Assembly (NCBI GenBank): GCA_024362935.1
Contig: JANCRA010000006.1
Location: 33,783,924-33,847,923 of the forward strand
Direction: 5' to 3'
Source of the DNA: Setophaga petechia
Lineage: Eukaryota; Chordata; Aves; Passeriformes; Parulidae
Length of the DNA: 64,000 nucleotides
This document shows, in pieces, positions 23,360 to 34,899 of the stretch. The notes below the pieces were generated by a model. That model saw only the letters and a list, made by a program, of their open reading frames with translations. It was not told where the DNA came from and ran no database searches. A program made the translations under genes and the position numbers. Within the stretch, counting starts at the first letter, position 1, and every line of letters begins with the position of its first letter.

Positions 23360-23874
23360 TCAACTAATTATAGTAGAAAAGAAGCATCTTTATTGCAGCG
23401 CTGGACACATGTGAACTAGTTTCCAAAGACACGTGCAAGGATTGCAGACTCCTGCTCTCTATTTCTACAGAAAGGTTTTACATTAGGTTCCTAAGGACCC
23501 ATAATACATAATTATTACCTGCCTGCTTTGTACTTTTATCAGCTGAATATCTATATACAGCTGCGCAATTGTACTGCCTTTACTGGGTGGGTGGGATTTT
23601 GAAATGAGGGAGTGGTTGTATGGGAGGAGGAAAGCCGCTTTCCTCATGGTGAACTCTTCTGCCATGGCCAGTTGGCAAGACCTTTTCACCTGCTGGTCAT
23701 GGTCCAAGCCTCTCCTAACTGTTCAATTATTCTTAAGGCAAGGTATTTCTATGGTCTCTGCTCCTTCACAATTGTTTCCTCTATCCCTGTTACTCCAAGC
23801 TTTATGTTCCTAATATATTTGCTACTCTTTAACTAAGGGACATGATTTCTGCTAGCTGTATTACTAACTTAGCT
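23360..23874 (-). mobile_element. LTR-like block at the inner end of the left arm (minus orientation)
   Basis: Plus reads CATCTTTATTGCAGCGCTGG (23384), that is, an AATAAA polyadenylation context on minus, then TATCTATATACAGC (23549) as a TATA-like box on minus. This polarity is opposite to the neighbouring gag, so two elements were joined here. Mirror copy 50391-50860. Confidence 0.5.
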
Positions 23875-25234
23875 TGTTACCTCATTTTAAAATCTTAACT
23901 AAAATATGCAATCTTCTACTTTTCCAATTCTATTCCCAGCTGGCCCCTCGACTCATCTGCACTTTTCAATTATCCTAATTACATTTTCAGCTAATCCCTT
24001 GACTCACCTCAGGCGCATCCCCGACTGCCTCTCTCCCAGCAGCTCAGAGCTGCATTGCACAGCGCTTGCTGTGCGCCAGAGAGCACAAAGCAGGCTGGCC
24101 TGGTGGGCCTGAATATTTCTCCCAAACACTCTGCACCTCACACCTTTGCTCTGGCTCAGAGCAGAAGTGCAGGATTGCAGGCGCTTCCTCCCAGAGCTGC
24201 GTGAGGCGCTGGCTCCTGCAGATGTGCCCTGCCGAGCTGTCCCTGCCTCACGCTGGCCTCGCTTCCCCTGGCACAAGTGCCGGACTGGAGGAGGCTGCCC
24301 TGTGCTCCAGCCTGCCCAGCAGCCCAGCTCCCTGCCCCGGTGCCCAGGGTGCTGCACACACTGCTGGCCTTTGCCAGGAGTTCCAGGGCAGCGGCAGAAG
24401 AGGAGGAATCCTCAGCCAGCCCAGCGGTCCTTGGCTGCCCTTGGCCTTTCTCTGCTCCTGGGCGCACTCCAGACGGCCAATGCCTCCAGGCTGGGCTGTG
24501 CCCAGCATGGCTGCGCTTCCCCTCGGGAGCAGCCAGCTGCCACCTGGGCTCTGAGAGCGGAGGATTTGCCCGCTGCTAGGAACAGGCACCCAGGGCCCGG
24601 CTGCTGCCTCTTGCAGCTCCAAGGGCCTCCTCCCAGCCTGCCTCTGCCGGGGCTCAGCCTGCTGCGGCCTCTGCCGGGGCTCTGCTGGGGCTCCAGCCCG
24701 GCCTAGGCCGGGCCCGCTCTCACCTCACAGGCGCTGACAGCTCTGCACCACAGGACACCTTCCCCAGCACCCTCTCTGATCTTTCTGCTTGCTCGCTTGA
24801 GCAAGGCTCTCCTCCAGCCAAAGACATTGCACCTAGGGATACAAATCCAAGTGGCAGGAACCCCAATGCTCTCCAGTCACAGCTGAAGGCCTGCATCTGC
24901 ACAGGATGTTTGGGCTGCCTCATTCTTCCTTTGCTTTTGCCTTCAAATGTCATTGCCCTTTCTGCCTCAAATAGAAGTACCAGAGTAGCCAAAAACAGAC
25001 CAGTTGGCCATATTCCAAAGGCAGTCTGGTCTGGAGAGAAGGAATGAAGAAGATCCTTCCCCACTTTCACACCATGCCAAAGACACCGTGTCACTTTCCA
25101 CCGTTAAGAAACAACAGACAATTCAGAAGGAATTCTCGAGCTTATTTGCAGAGTGAGAAGGAAGGGAATCTTCAAGGTGAGTTGTGGTTTCAGAAACTTT
25201 ATTCATTTCCAGTCCTACTCTGCAGTCCTATTAG
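23875..25234. other. No gene recognised; diverged direct paralogue of 49640-50080 in part
   Basis: GC-rich from 24000 to 24720, then mixed. 24930-25060 resembles 49880-49990 in order and wording (CTTTCTGCCTC, CATATTCCAAAGGCA versus CACATCCCAAAGGCA, AAGAAGATCCTTCCCC versus AAGAAGACCCTTCCCC), so the flanks of the inverted-repeat arms also carry a direct repeat. No coding frame was trusted. Confidence 0.4.
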
Positions 25235-25243
25235 ACAATCCTA

Positions 25244-25293
25244 CTCTAACCCTAACCCTAATCTTAACCCTAATCCTAATCCTAATCCTTATC
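25244..25293. repeat. Interstitial telomeric array 1
   Basis: Contains exact CTAACCCTAACCCTAA, then variants CTTAACCCTAATCCTAATCC. C-rich strand on plus. About eight units. Confidence 0.85.
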
Positions 25294-25621
25294 TGTAGAC
25301 AGTTTTTTACTGAGACATAGTCGATGGGAAAAAACTAACGTGAGCAAGTACATCTGAGAAAGCAACAGCTGCCTAATTCAAGGACATGGTTTCTTTGAGC
25401 AAGAGGTTGTTTAATAAATTATGTGATAACAGGAGGTAAAAAAGAAGCCACAAACATCTTGAGAAAGGTGTAACTAACTTTTATAGCTGACCAATAGTGA
25501 GCTTTAGTTTTGCAATATGTATGAGCCTTATTACTGTGATTATAAAAGTGTTTCTGTTAATCAATAAATCTGAGATTTTGTCAATCATCATCGGATGAGC
25601 AAGTCTCCCGTCTACCTTGTC

Positions 25622-25736
25622 ACTTATCCTAATCCTAATCCTTATCCTAATCCTTATCCTAATCCTTATCCTTATCCTAATCCTAATCCTAATCCTTATC
25701 CTAATCCTAATCCTTATCCTAATCCTAGTCCTAGTT
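25622..25736. repeat. Interstitial telomere-variant array 2
   Basis: About 19 hexamers of CCTAAT and CCTTAT, with no canonical CCCTAA left. The minus strand is open through it (Ile-Arg repeats), a translation artefact. Confidence 0.85.
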
Positions 25737-25748
25737 AACAATCCTACT

Positions 25749-28700
25749 CTAAAGTGGTGGAGGAATAAATGGTCCTGATGTTCTTGTCTCCTTCCTCTTC
25801 TTCAGTGTAACAATCAGTGGCTCCAGGCTGGACGCAGGCTCAGCAGATGTTACAAATGGATGCTGCCCAAAGGGAAAAAAAACCAAATCAACAAAAAACA
25901 ATGAACCATGACTTTCCAAGCTCAGTGCTTCACGGAATTCCTCTGGCTCCTAGAAGGATGCAGGAAGAGGACCAATGGGACCATCTACACCTCCATCTTT
26001 TTGTGCAGGACTTTGGCATCACAGGCAAACCTGGCCCAGAATCCCACTCATCCATTTATCCAGGTGTCTTCATCTTGCTGAGATTTTTGCCCTGCCAGTG
26101 CTCTAGAAATGGTGCTTTCTCTCCCTGGGGTTTCTTCCTTTCGGGAAACTCCAAAGCCTCACATAGGTCCCTGTCTTTGGAAGACAGGCACTGTGCCGAT
26201 TCCCACAGGGAGACAGAGCAGTGTCTACCTTTCCGTGCCCTGCCCCTCGTGTGCTGGATGGTACCTTCCTTCCCAGCAGGGCCGGCCCTGTGGCACTGGG
26301 CCCTGCAGTTCCCTCTCTGCCACACAACCTGGCAGTAACCCTGGCACAGTTCCCGGCTGCTTGGGCGTGCCAGGCAGCAGATGGGGCTGGGACAAGTCCC
26401 TCCCAGCTGTCCCTGTTTGCGTGGCAGAAACCTCTAAGGGTGGGTTGGGGGGCACAAACCAGGGCCCCTCCGAGGCTCACAGTGAGCCCCCCACAGCCCC
26501 TCGTGCCCACAGCCAAATCTCTGACTGCTCAGCTGGGACTGGCTTCCTTGGCTTCCTGCACCACCATTTCATGGCTCTACCACCATTTCATGTACCCTGC
26601 ATTGCTCGACTTCAATTCTTTTGCCATTAGATCAAACTGAACACTCCACCAAAGTACAAAAGAGGGCAACAGAAACAGTCAGAGGACAGAGCACCTCTCC
26701 TCTCAGGAAATGCGGAGAGAGCTGGAGTTATTCAGTTTTGTGAAGAACAGGCCCCAGGGAGACTTTATTGCCACTTTGCAAGACTTCAGAGTGGCTTTGA
26801 AGAAAGTGGGGGCCGTCTTTTTTAACAGGGCCAGTTACAATAGGATATGGACAAATATTTTTAAACACAAAGGGGATCAAGTCACAGTAGGTCTAAGGAA
26901 GAACTTGTCTACTCGGAGCATGGTGCAACCCTGGCACAGCTTGCCCCAAGAGCTTGTAGGTGCCCCATCCCTGCAACCATTCTGGCTCTGGTGGCAAAGG
27001 GCTCTGAGCAACCTGATCTCTGTAAAGATGTCCCTGCTTATGGCAGGACACTTGCACCACAGGACCTTTACAGGGTCCTGCCAGCCCAGCCCAGTCTAGG
27101 ATTCCTCACCGCTTTCATTTGAAGAGCAGCAAGAGTGGAGGTGAGGAGGAAGGGGGCTGATCTGATGCCTTGGACTTGAGTGGAGGAGGAGCCCATCCCT
27201 CAGAGCCTGTTTCACCTGCAGCCCCTTCACATTTTACCTGCAGGAGCTCCTTGGCAGACCAGCGCTGCTCCTCGTCTCTCTGCAGGCAGCAGCTCAGGAA
27301 GTCACGCAGCAAAGCCGAGAGGAGCTTGGGCTGCCGCAGCTTTGGGGTCCCTACTGTGGCTATCAGGTGCTGAGCCTGGAGAAGAAAAAACCACGAGGCT
27401 TCACCCACTGCTTTCAAATCTCTAAGTGCTCTCCCACATCCCTTTGTTTAAACTCTGTTCTGCAGTGGCAGTTTCTGCTCTGGCAGAGACCCAGAGATGA
27501 CTTTACCAACAAAAAACCCAAACCCCAATGCAGCCGCAGCTTTTGCACCATCCCACAGATCTTGCCTTGGCAGCTGATTGCATTGACTGACCTAGTTAGT
27601 GGGAACTGCATCACCACAAGCACAATTCCTTCCCTGAGGATTCACACCAGCTTGAGAGGCTTTTTGGAAGAGGGACTTTGCTATATGAACTAATTTCAAG
27701 GATTACTACATGAAAGGCATCTCTGCAGTGCTTGTTGGTCCTTTAAGCACAGCTGCCATAGAACAAAGCTCATCAAGCTTTTTGTGCTCTTCTTGAAAAC
27801 AATGGGAATTGGAAGGAAAGAAAGGAAATGCATCAGTTAATGCCCAGGGAAGGAAATAAAGATTTACAATCTCATCTTCAACACAGACACATTAAGATGC
27901 CTGCACAAATGTATTGGGATGAAAATGGCTGCTTGGGCACACAGGAACCACCTGCAGCTCTGTCTCTCAGCAGTCTGAAAATTTCAGCTTTCCATTTTTC
28001 GGCAAAAGAGAAATTTTCATGGTCAGAAGAAAGAGAAGTGCCATCCCTATGGTCACCCTCTGCTCATTTGGCTACTCAAGTCAATGCATTAGTGATAGGC
28101 CCATCCCAGAAAATGCCAGGAAACAAACAGGAGGTTTTGGTAGGCTCTCCACATCACCAGGCTTCGGCTTGGTGACACAGAGAACGTGCCTCGGGCTAGG
28201 AGAGAAACACGGTCACTAAATGCAGTGCAGCAGCACTGCACAAGAAGCAGAAGAGACTCTGTGGCCTTTACACCCTCATGCGCAGGTTTCAGGCATGTTT
28301 CCCAGTGAGAAGAAACTGCACAGTGGCTTAGGTTCCTCTCTAAAGACCACAGTTTTAGAAACTTTTTTGGGTTTGGGTTTCCTTCCTTCATTTATGGAAA
28401 GATAACAGAAGTTCTGCGATGCTTCTTTCCTGTTACTGGGGCCATCTCCACAGACAAAAGAACTGGAACCGCTTATAACCCAAAGGAAGGTGTTGCCTGA
28501 GAATGGAGTTTGTTTGCATGTGGTAAGGCTTGAGTTCCCCACCGAGGCAACCAAAACTAGAGCAGATGCTGATGTGTTGCAGGACATTTGTAGGAGGGGC
28601 CTTGGTGGAAGTAGTTCCAGCAGATGGCAATGGGATTTTGTCCAATGGCACGCAGGACAGGGGGCAGGTGAGAAAGACAGTGGGATCAGTGAGTATTTGC

Positions 28701-31700
28701 TCCTTACCGTGCCAGAACTCTCGCTCCAGTAAGGCGGTTCTTGTTCTATCATTTCAATTCCCACTATCCCCAAAGACCATATGTCCACTTTGGGGCCATA
28801 TGGGTGACCTGTCACCATTTCAGGCGCCATCCACCAAGGAGTCCCGGCTAGCGAGCACGGTCTGCTGTGCTCAGAGTTGAGCTGAGTAGAGAGGCCAAAA
28901 TCAGCTGAGGAGAAAGCAAAATACTGGTTTGATTTGAATTCTGTGCAATTAGGAAAGCAAGCAAAAGAATTCCCCAGTAGAAGTTTAAAAATGTGCTGTT
29001 GAATCTCCTGGCATTGGCAACTTAAAAAATCCCCCCATTTTTTACCCTGCCTCCAGCAGTGGCTTTTGTTCTTTGGAAACTTTAGACTTGTAATTCCCTC
29101 CCTCTGGAAGGGACATACAGAGAGCAACAGCACTCTTGACTGCTTGTTCCTCGGCATACCTCTGTGCACATTGCAACTGTGTCACCAGCTCACAGCGGGT
29201 GTCCCTGCGCTGCCACCAGCACCATTTTTGGGGAGCTGGCAGTCACTCCAAGCAGCCCCACAGCCACATCCCTGGAAGGCTGCAGCTGACCAAGAATATA
29301 CTGACCCAGCTTGACAGAGCCATCGGTTTTGAGAAGGATGTTGCCGCTCTTCACATCTCGATGGATCACGTTGTTTGAGTGAAGAAAATACAGTCCTTGC
29401 AGGCACTGAGAGAGAAAACAGAAAGTAGTGGGCATAAAGAAGTGATGTGATTTCATCACACAAGAAAGAAAGAATCTAAAAGATTCCCTCTCCAGGGGAA
29501 TGGGGAGTAATGGCAGAACACAGTGGCACTGAGAGGAAGAACTTGCTGCTCCAACACTTGCAGAGCAGGACCTTTCTCAGGAAAGGCACGTCAGCTTTTG
29601 AAAGAGGAACAACACCTGCTTTTGTAGGCTGTCCCCTGCAAACCAGCCAGCATGACTCCTGCTGCAGTGGATGTGCTCAGAAGCAAGGAGCATTTTGGCT
29701 GCACTCCTATCCTTTTTAGCTGAGGACTGAGAGAAATGTGTCTCTCTCTTTTTTCTTTGCTGTTTGTTTCAAATCCTGCCACCAGCACCTTTGCTTTTAC
29801 AGGCAAGGAATGCAGTGAAGACAGACTCCAGGCAAACATTTAGAGAAGCAAGGTGGAGAACAGCAAATAGAAATACAAGAGACAGAGCGAGAATGCAACA
29901 GCAGGAGATAAGAGTCCTGGCATTGAGTACAGGGAGTGCGGGGGCACTGGCAGGCCTTTCACTTGAGGTGCTCTTACTTGCCCATAGGATAGCAGCAACA
30001 CAGAAACAAGCTTGGCACATGAAACCTCTCCTGTTCTGAGCCCCTGTTTGCCAGACAATCCTGCCCAAGCCCTTGGAAACACAGATGGGATTGCTGACCT
30101 CCCGACTGATGGCTGCCATCTCATCTTCACACAGGCAGCTCTTGCTGATGACATCGCTCAGAGTGCCCCCATCCATGTACTCCATGACCAGCAAGAGTTC
30201 CTTGCCCAGAAGGTAGCTGAAAGAAGGAAACAAGGGTGTGGAGATGAATATGCATGGCTACGTCGATTTTTTGCTTCAAGGTTTCTTATTTCCAGATGCC
30301 TTTGTGACAAGAACAGAATCAAAGGAATAGATATTCCCTCTTGGCTGTGCGTTGTTTGCAATCTGTGCAGTCTCAAAGAGAAAGGCACAGCTGTGAAAAA
30401 GGAGATGTCTTAGATGGGCAGCAAATGAAAAGTGCAGTTTAGAAACAGCCCAGATAAAAAACCTGTCAGGCATGGTGTTTCTGGAAATCAGCACCTAGTC
30501 TTCCTGGCATGCATAGCAATGGCAAAGAGGGGAACAATCCAAGGGAAATCCACTTTAGGATGGTTCATCAGCACTTAAGAAACTTCAAAAAATCAATCCC
30601 AAGTAAATGTGGAGGCCGTGAACTTCGAGGCTGTTGAGATAGGAAGATACAGCTGATGCAGGTTTTGAATAATTTTGGAATAATTACCAAACTAGGTGTG
30701 CCAGGGAAGACTCATGCAGACAAGATGCACTCTCTTCTCATCCATTGGAGATGAGTAGAGAAATAGGAATAAATAAAAATTAACAGCTCTACATTCTGCC
30801 ACTGACCAAAGTGGGTTTTTAACCTCTCATGTTTGCTGTATGTAAATGCACATCCATGAGATAAGACCATGACCTCTCACCTGTCTAAATAATTCACAAC
30901 ATTGGGATTCCTATACCTCTCCATGATCATGATTTCATTATAGGTTAGTTCCTTCCTTTTCAGTCCTTGAAGATTTATTTTTTTTATTGCCACCTAAAAT
31001 GACATTGAAAATCAGTAACTTGAGAAGTTGGTGGCACGAGACCACAATGCACATGGAGCGAGTGATTTTACAATGACACAGCTGAGCTGTGCCAAACTGC
31101 CTTGTGATTAGGCACTGCAGTAATTAGGAACTGACATTCCAACAGCCCATTTCTCTGCTCCCTTGGGAGCCAGTTACAGGACACGTGGGGCCACTGACAT
31201 TTTGCCTTGGCCACTTGGTAACAGCGGTGTCTCACTTATCACCCACAAACCTCTGACCATAATCTCTGCTGCTTTGTTTGGGACTCAGAAGAAGTAATCC
31301 ATGCCTTAATACTCTGTGGATACAGCTTGGGCTATGGGCAGGGCTTAGGGCGTTCAGGGACGCCTTGCAGATCTCTCCCTACGTGCAGTTCCCAAGTGCA
31401 GCACTGCAGGTGGCTAAGGAACTACCAGTAACTTTCAGATGGATTTGCTGGCAGCCAGAAAGGAGAACTCAGGACTCTGAAGCTGTAGCCCCAAAGAGCA
31501 GGGAGGTGCTCGAAGGCACCGCCTTTGTTTTAGCAATGGGGAGCGTGCGAGCGCGTCCTTCTCTGAAAGGAACCGCTGCCCTCCGTGCCTTCCTTCCGCC
31601 AGCTGAGGAGGACAAAGTCCCAGATGTATTTTGAGGGCTGGCACCAGTCTGTGCTTCTTGTGCCTTTTCAGCACAGCTCTGCCCAAAGCTCCAGCCACAG

Positions 31701-34541
31701 CTCACAGCAGAGGGGAAAGCCCTCGAGGGCAGCAGAGTCGGTGCTGTTGACATTTACCTCTCCTCCTGTGGCAGTGTCAAGTGCTCTATAAACATCTCCA
31801 AAACTCCTAGAAACAAAACAGAAGCAGAGAAAGGAGAAGCGTTTAGATCTTGCAGTGAAAGCCAGCCCACACAGGAGATCTCTGCTGGAAGTGTCAAAAC
31901 CTGCGGGATGCAGGAGGGCTCTGCCAGGATGCAGATGATGCATTTTCCTCTCAAGTGCATGGGCACTGGGCCTTTTCCTGAAGCACTGGGGTTCAACTTC
32001 TAAAGGGAGTTTAGTCTTTCCTCTTGGGTTTCACTTTCTAAACAGTGTGGTTCCTATCCTGACCACAGAGTGTTTCCTTCTTCAAACCAGGGGAAAGAAT
32101 TGTTCCTGGGAACTGTTATCTCGAGCTTTGATAGGGCGTACGTTGCTCTTTCAGGCAAGCAAGTTTCTTCTTTTTTCATTAGTGTGCCAGTATGATTTTG
32201 AGACATACAAAAAATGCTAAAGAAATTAACACAGAGCTGTCCCACACTTGAGAGACAAGGAGACCTTCCAGGTGCTGTTCCTTGATGCAGGCAAGACCTC
32301 GGTAGCAAGGACTATCTCTGACAATGCCTTCTGAGCCCACACACAAATTCTGAACAGCACTGAGAGAAGGGACAATCTATCCTTACTGTGTGAACATCTT
32401 TGCAGCTAGCCTGACTTCATGCTGGATAGACATTCCAGCAGAAAAACACCCGGCCCATGGCTGTGCAGGAGTAACTGCCGTTGGACTCACCCGCTGCCAA
32501 TATATTTCAGATCCGTGTATTTCATCAGGGGATTTTCATTGGGGTTCACCATTCTCCCTGAGGGAAACAAAATGCAGGATGCTGACTTTAAAGCAGAGAT
32601 CCCAGCTTCCAGGAAATACAAAAGGTAGCCCCAGTGCCTGGAGCTCTGAGCCCTTTGTGGTCAGCTGGGTAACAACAACCACAACCAGGCGCACAGCTGT
32701 GCAGCACAGGTGGCCAGCACAGAGACTGATTTTGTACAGTCCTTTGAAGAGTTCTCTTGACAGGAAACAAAGCACAGGGACGTGCAATCCCAGGAGAGGA
32801 GGACATCTTCCCCACCTTTCAGCAGTTTGCCAGAAGAATGCCTTCCCATTTGTAAACCAGAGCAGCTCAAGCTAGAACCGATCCCAACGGGGCTTTCAGC
32901 ATCAGGAGCCTCACCTGTTTATGAGCAGGCTGAGCTTAAAGCTGTCCCTCTCCCAGCTAAGGCAGGCTCCAACCTCTGCATCCCCTCCAGCCCTCAGGGA
33001 CAGGGCAGCTAGCACAACAAGGCTGGCAAAGCCCAAGCATGGGCACTGACAGGCACTGATGGGAAGAAGCCACAGCCAGCCTGAGCCCCGGACAAGCTGT
33101 TGCCCCCATCCAGGACACAACAGGATGGGCTTTGAGATCAGCCACACCGAGGCACAGATCAGCGCCCTTTTTGTCCCAACAGGTGATGGTAGAAACAGAA
33201 TCCACTGGGCTCTGGTCTCAGCCCCACCAGGTCTTATCTGAGAGCACAGCACTGGCAGCTGTTACAGGCAAGAAGGAGATTCATTGGCTTGTGCTGCAGA
33301 ATCACAAAGGGCTTGATGTGTTCTCCTAGAGACTGATCTGAGCAGGGCTTGGGCCAATGGGTAGGATTCTAACAGTCATGGGAAAGAGTGGGAATCGGGT
33401 ATGGAAAAGTGCCATGGTTCTGAGGAATATACCATGGTTGGGCTGGAGCCTCTCTCCTGAGAAATGCCTGCAGTACAGTTTTATCTGATCACACCACTTG
33501 GATGTGTCTCTTGGACACATCTTGATAAGCATAAAACTAGAAGATTAAACAAAGGTTGTTATCAAAGTATCTGTTTTTTCTTTGGGGGCACATGGAAAAC
33601 ACCTTGTGCTCTCTATTTCTCCTGTAACCTGATGTTCTTTCAGAGTAGTTCTTATTGACAAAAAGATAGCATTCTCATGAAAATAAACTGCAGATGTAGT
33701 AGTGGTAAGAGTAACAGTCATAAAAATGACATCAGTAAGACGTGGGGTAGAAGGGCTCCTTCAGGATGGAGAAAAACACAACAAAAAACCCTCACCAAAA
33801 ATAAACAACACAAAAACAATCCTGCTCCCCCCACCCTCCCAAAAAAAAATCCCCAACCAAAAAGACAAAACTCTGAAGCCAGTCCATTTCTGTGAAGCCT
33901 TTTTTGCTCTGATGACTGGTTGGAAGTCAGGAGTCTAAGGAGAATTTAGGAAGCTAAAAATTCTGTTCAGTTTGGCCACTAGCACACAGGACTTGCCTAG
34001 ATCATTTGCTAGGTCACAGCCTTCTGCTGATCCAAGAACAATCCCAGCTTCAGCCTTCAGCAGAGAGGGAAGCTCAGGCAAACCCAAGCCAGTGCAAGGT
34101 GCCCTCAGAGGCAGCAGGAACACCCAGAGCTCTCTCGCTGCCTCGGAGCACAGCACTTCCTCTGGGAGGGCCTACGTGGCCCTGGGACTCCAAACTCAGA
34201 AGGAGCATTTGGTACAGCTCTGCTGACACCCGCACACAACACACTGTCCCTCAGACAAGAAACACACCAGACGTACCCAGCAGCTCCAGGTACTCCTCCT
34301 CCTCAATCTTCTGTTCCCAGAAGGTGAAGGAACCGCTTGAGCTTGAGTTCCCAGGGTTCACAGAAAGGCTTCCTCGAGATGATGCTGCTGCAGCAGCAGG
34401 TTCAGAGCCCATGCTGTGGTGGACCTGGAGCATTTCTGGTGGGCACTGTTCCTGTGCCTCACTCCAAACTTGGGCTCCTTCATTGCCAGACATTTGCTGG
34501 AAGTCTTCGCAGGCTGCCCGGTGAGATGTCAGCACTCGCAC
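25749..34541 (-). CDS. PAK-like serine/threonine kinase (PAK3-like), catalytic domain and adjoining linker
   Basis: Minus exons: 34277-34541, 32491-32557, 31758-31806, 30881-30993, 30099-30216, 29306-29405, 28708-28904, 27238-27375 and 25749-25862 (stop). All have AG/GT borders, and every junction phase fits (265, 67, 49, 113, 118, 100, 197, 138, 114 nt), with no stop. It reads as a complete kinase: glycine loop GSGSFGDV, beta-3 lysine in VAIKK, helix-C Glu in [20 protein letters not shown], catalytic loop [33 protein letters not shown] and a C-lobe RWSAKELLQ. Exon order and wording follow group I PAKs, which phosphorylate Ser/Thr downstream of Rac/Cdc42. The Thr of the PAK activation loop is Ser here (CSLAGTP). 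No p21-binding domain was found upstream. PAK3-like kinases are reported as expanded in the zebra finch. The last exon abuts telomere-like DNA. More 5' exons are listed separately. Confidence 0.85.
26630..27110 (+). mobile_element. CR1-like LINE 3' end fragment
   Basis: In the last intron of the kinase gene, opposite strand. Text such as GAGAGAGCTGGAGTTATTCAG, TGGCACAGCTTGCCCCAAGAG and ATCCCTGCAACCATTCTGG follows the known 3' part of avian CR1 elements. Degenerate, with no open frame of use. Confidence 0.65.
32600..34270. other. Kinase intron between exons 34277-34541 and 32491-32557
   Basis: About 1.7 kb. Contains an A-rich low-complexity tract at 33775-33870. No other gene or recognised repeat. 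Confidence 0.5.
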
Positions 34542-34899
34542 CTCAAGTCAAACAGAACAAAGCAGTCAGACACTACAGCTTGTCCCTGTCAGCCAGGAGT
34601 CATCGACTGTGAGGAAAGGCAAAGAACAGATTGACAGGGCATCCAACAGCTTCTTTCAATCCTCCATCTGGGTCACCAAGTTCCACTGTAAAAACACCTC
34701 AAGAAAAAAGGAGAGCAGGAACAGGCCAGCAGGAATCAATTTGGATGACTGCTGGCCAAAAGGCCCAAGGACTAGTTTCACTGTCCAGGGCAGCAGCTGA
34801 GATTCAGCACACCAGGAAATGTCCTTCAGAGTGACTGTGATACACACTACAGCAGGATGGCACTCAGAGGCATCACCCCACTCCCTGCTGCTCTGCACT

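Larger units (their letters stand above)
21537..23874 (+). repeat. Left arm of a large inverted repeat
   Basis: Matches the reverse complement of 50391-52131 almost throughout, from AGAGGAG (21537) to ACTTAGCT (23874). The left arm is 599 bp longer, because 22812-23410 is missing from the right arm. It contains a GC-rich block, an LTR-like block, ERV gag and a second LTR-like block. The two arms lie about 26.5 kb apart and enclose the telomere-like arrays and the whole PAK-like locus. Confidence 0.88.
25235..25752. repeat. Interstitial telomere-like block bounded by a 15-bp direct repeat
   Basis: ACAATCCTACTCTAA occurs at 25235-25249 and again at 25738-25752. Between the copies lie two telomere-variant arrays (25244-25293 and 25622-25736) separated by about 330 bp of ordinary sequence. 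The second copy overlaps the stop codon of the PAK-like kinase gene. Confidence 0.75.

Noticed and set aside
25481..25741. Ile-Arg repeat protein on minus
   Set aside because: Translation of the telomere-variant array.
25235..25752. Chromosome end
   Set aside because: Genes and repeats continue on both sides and the arrays are short and variant.
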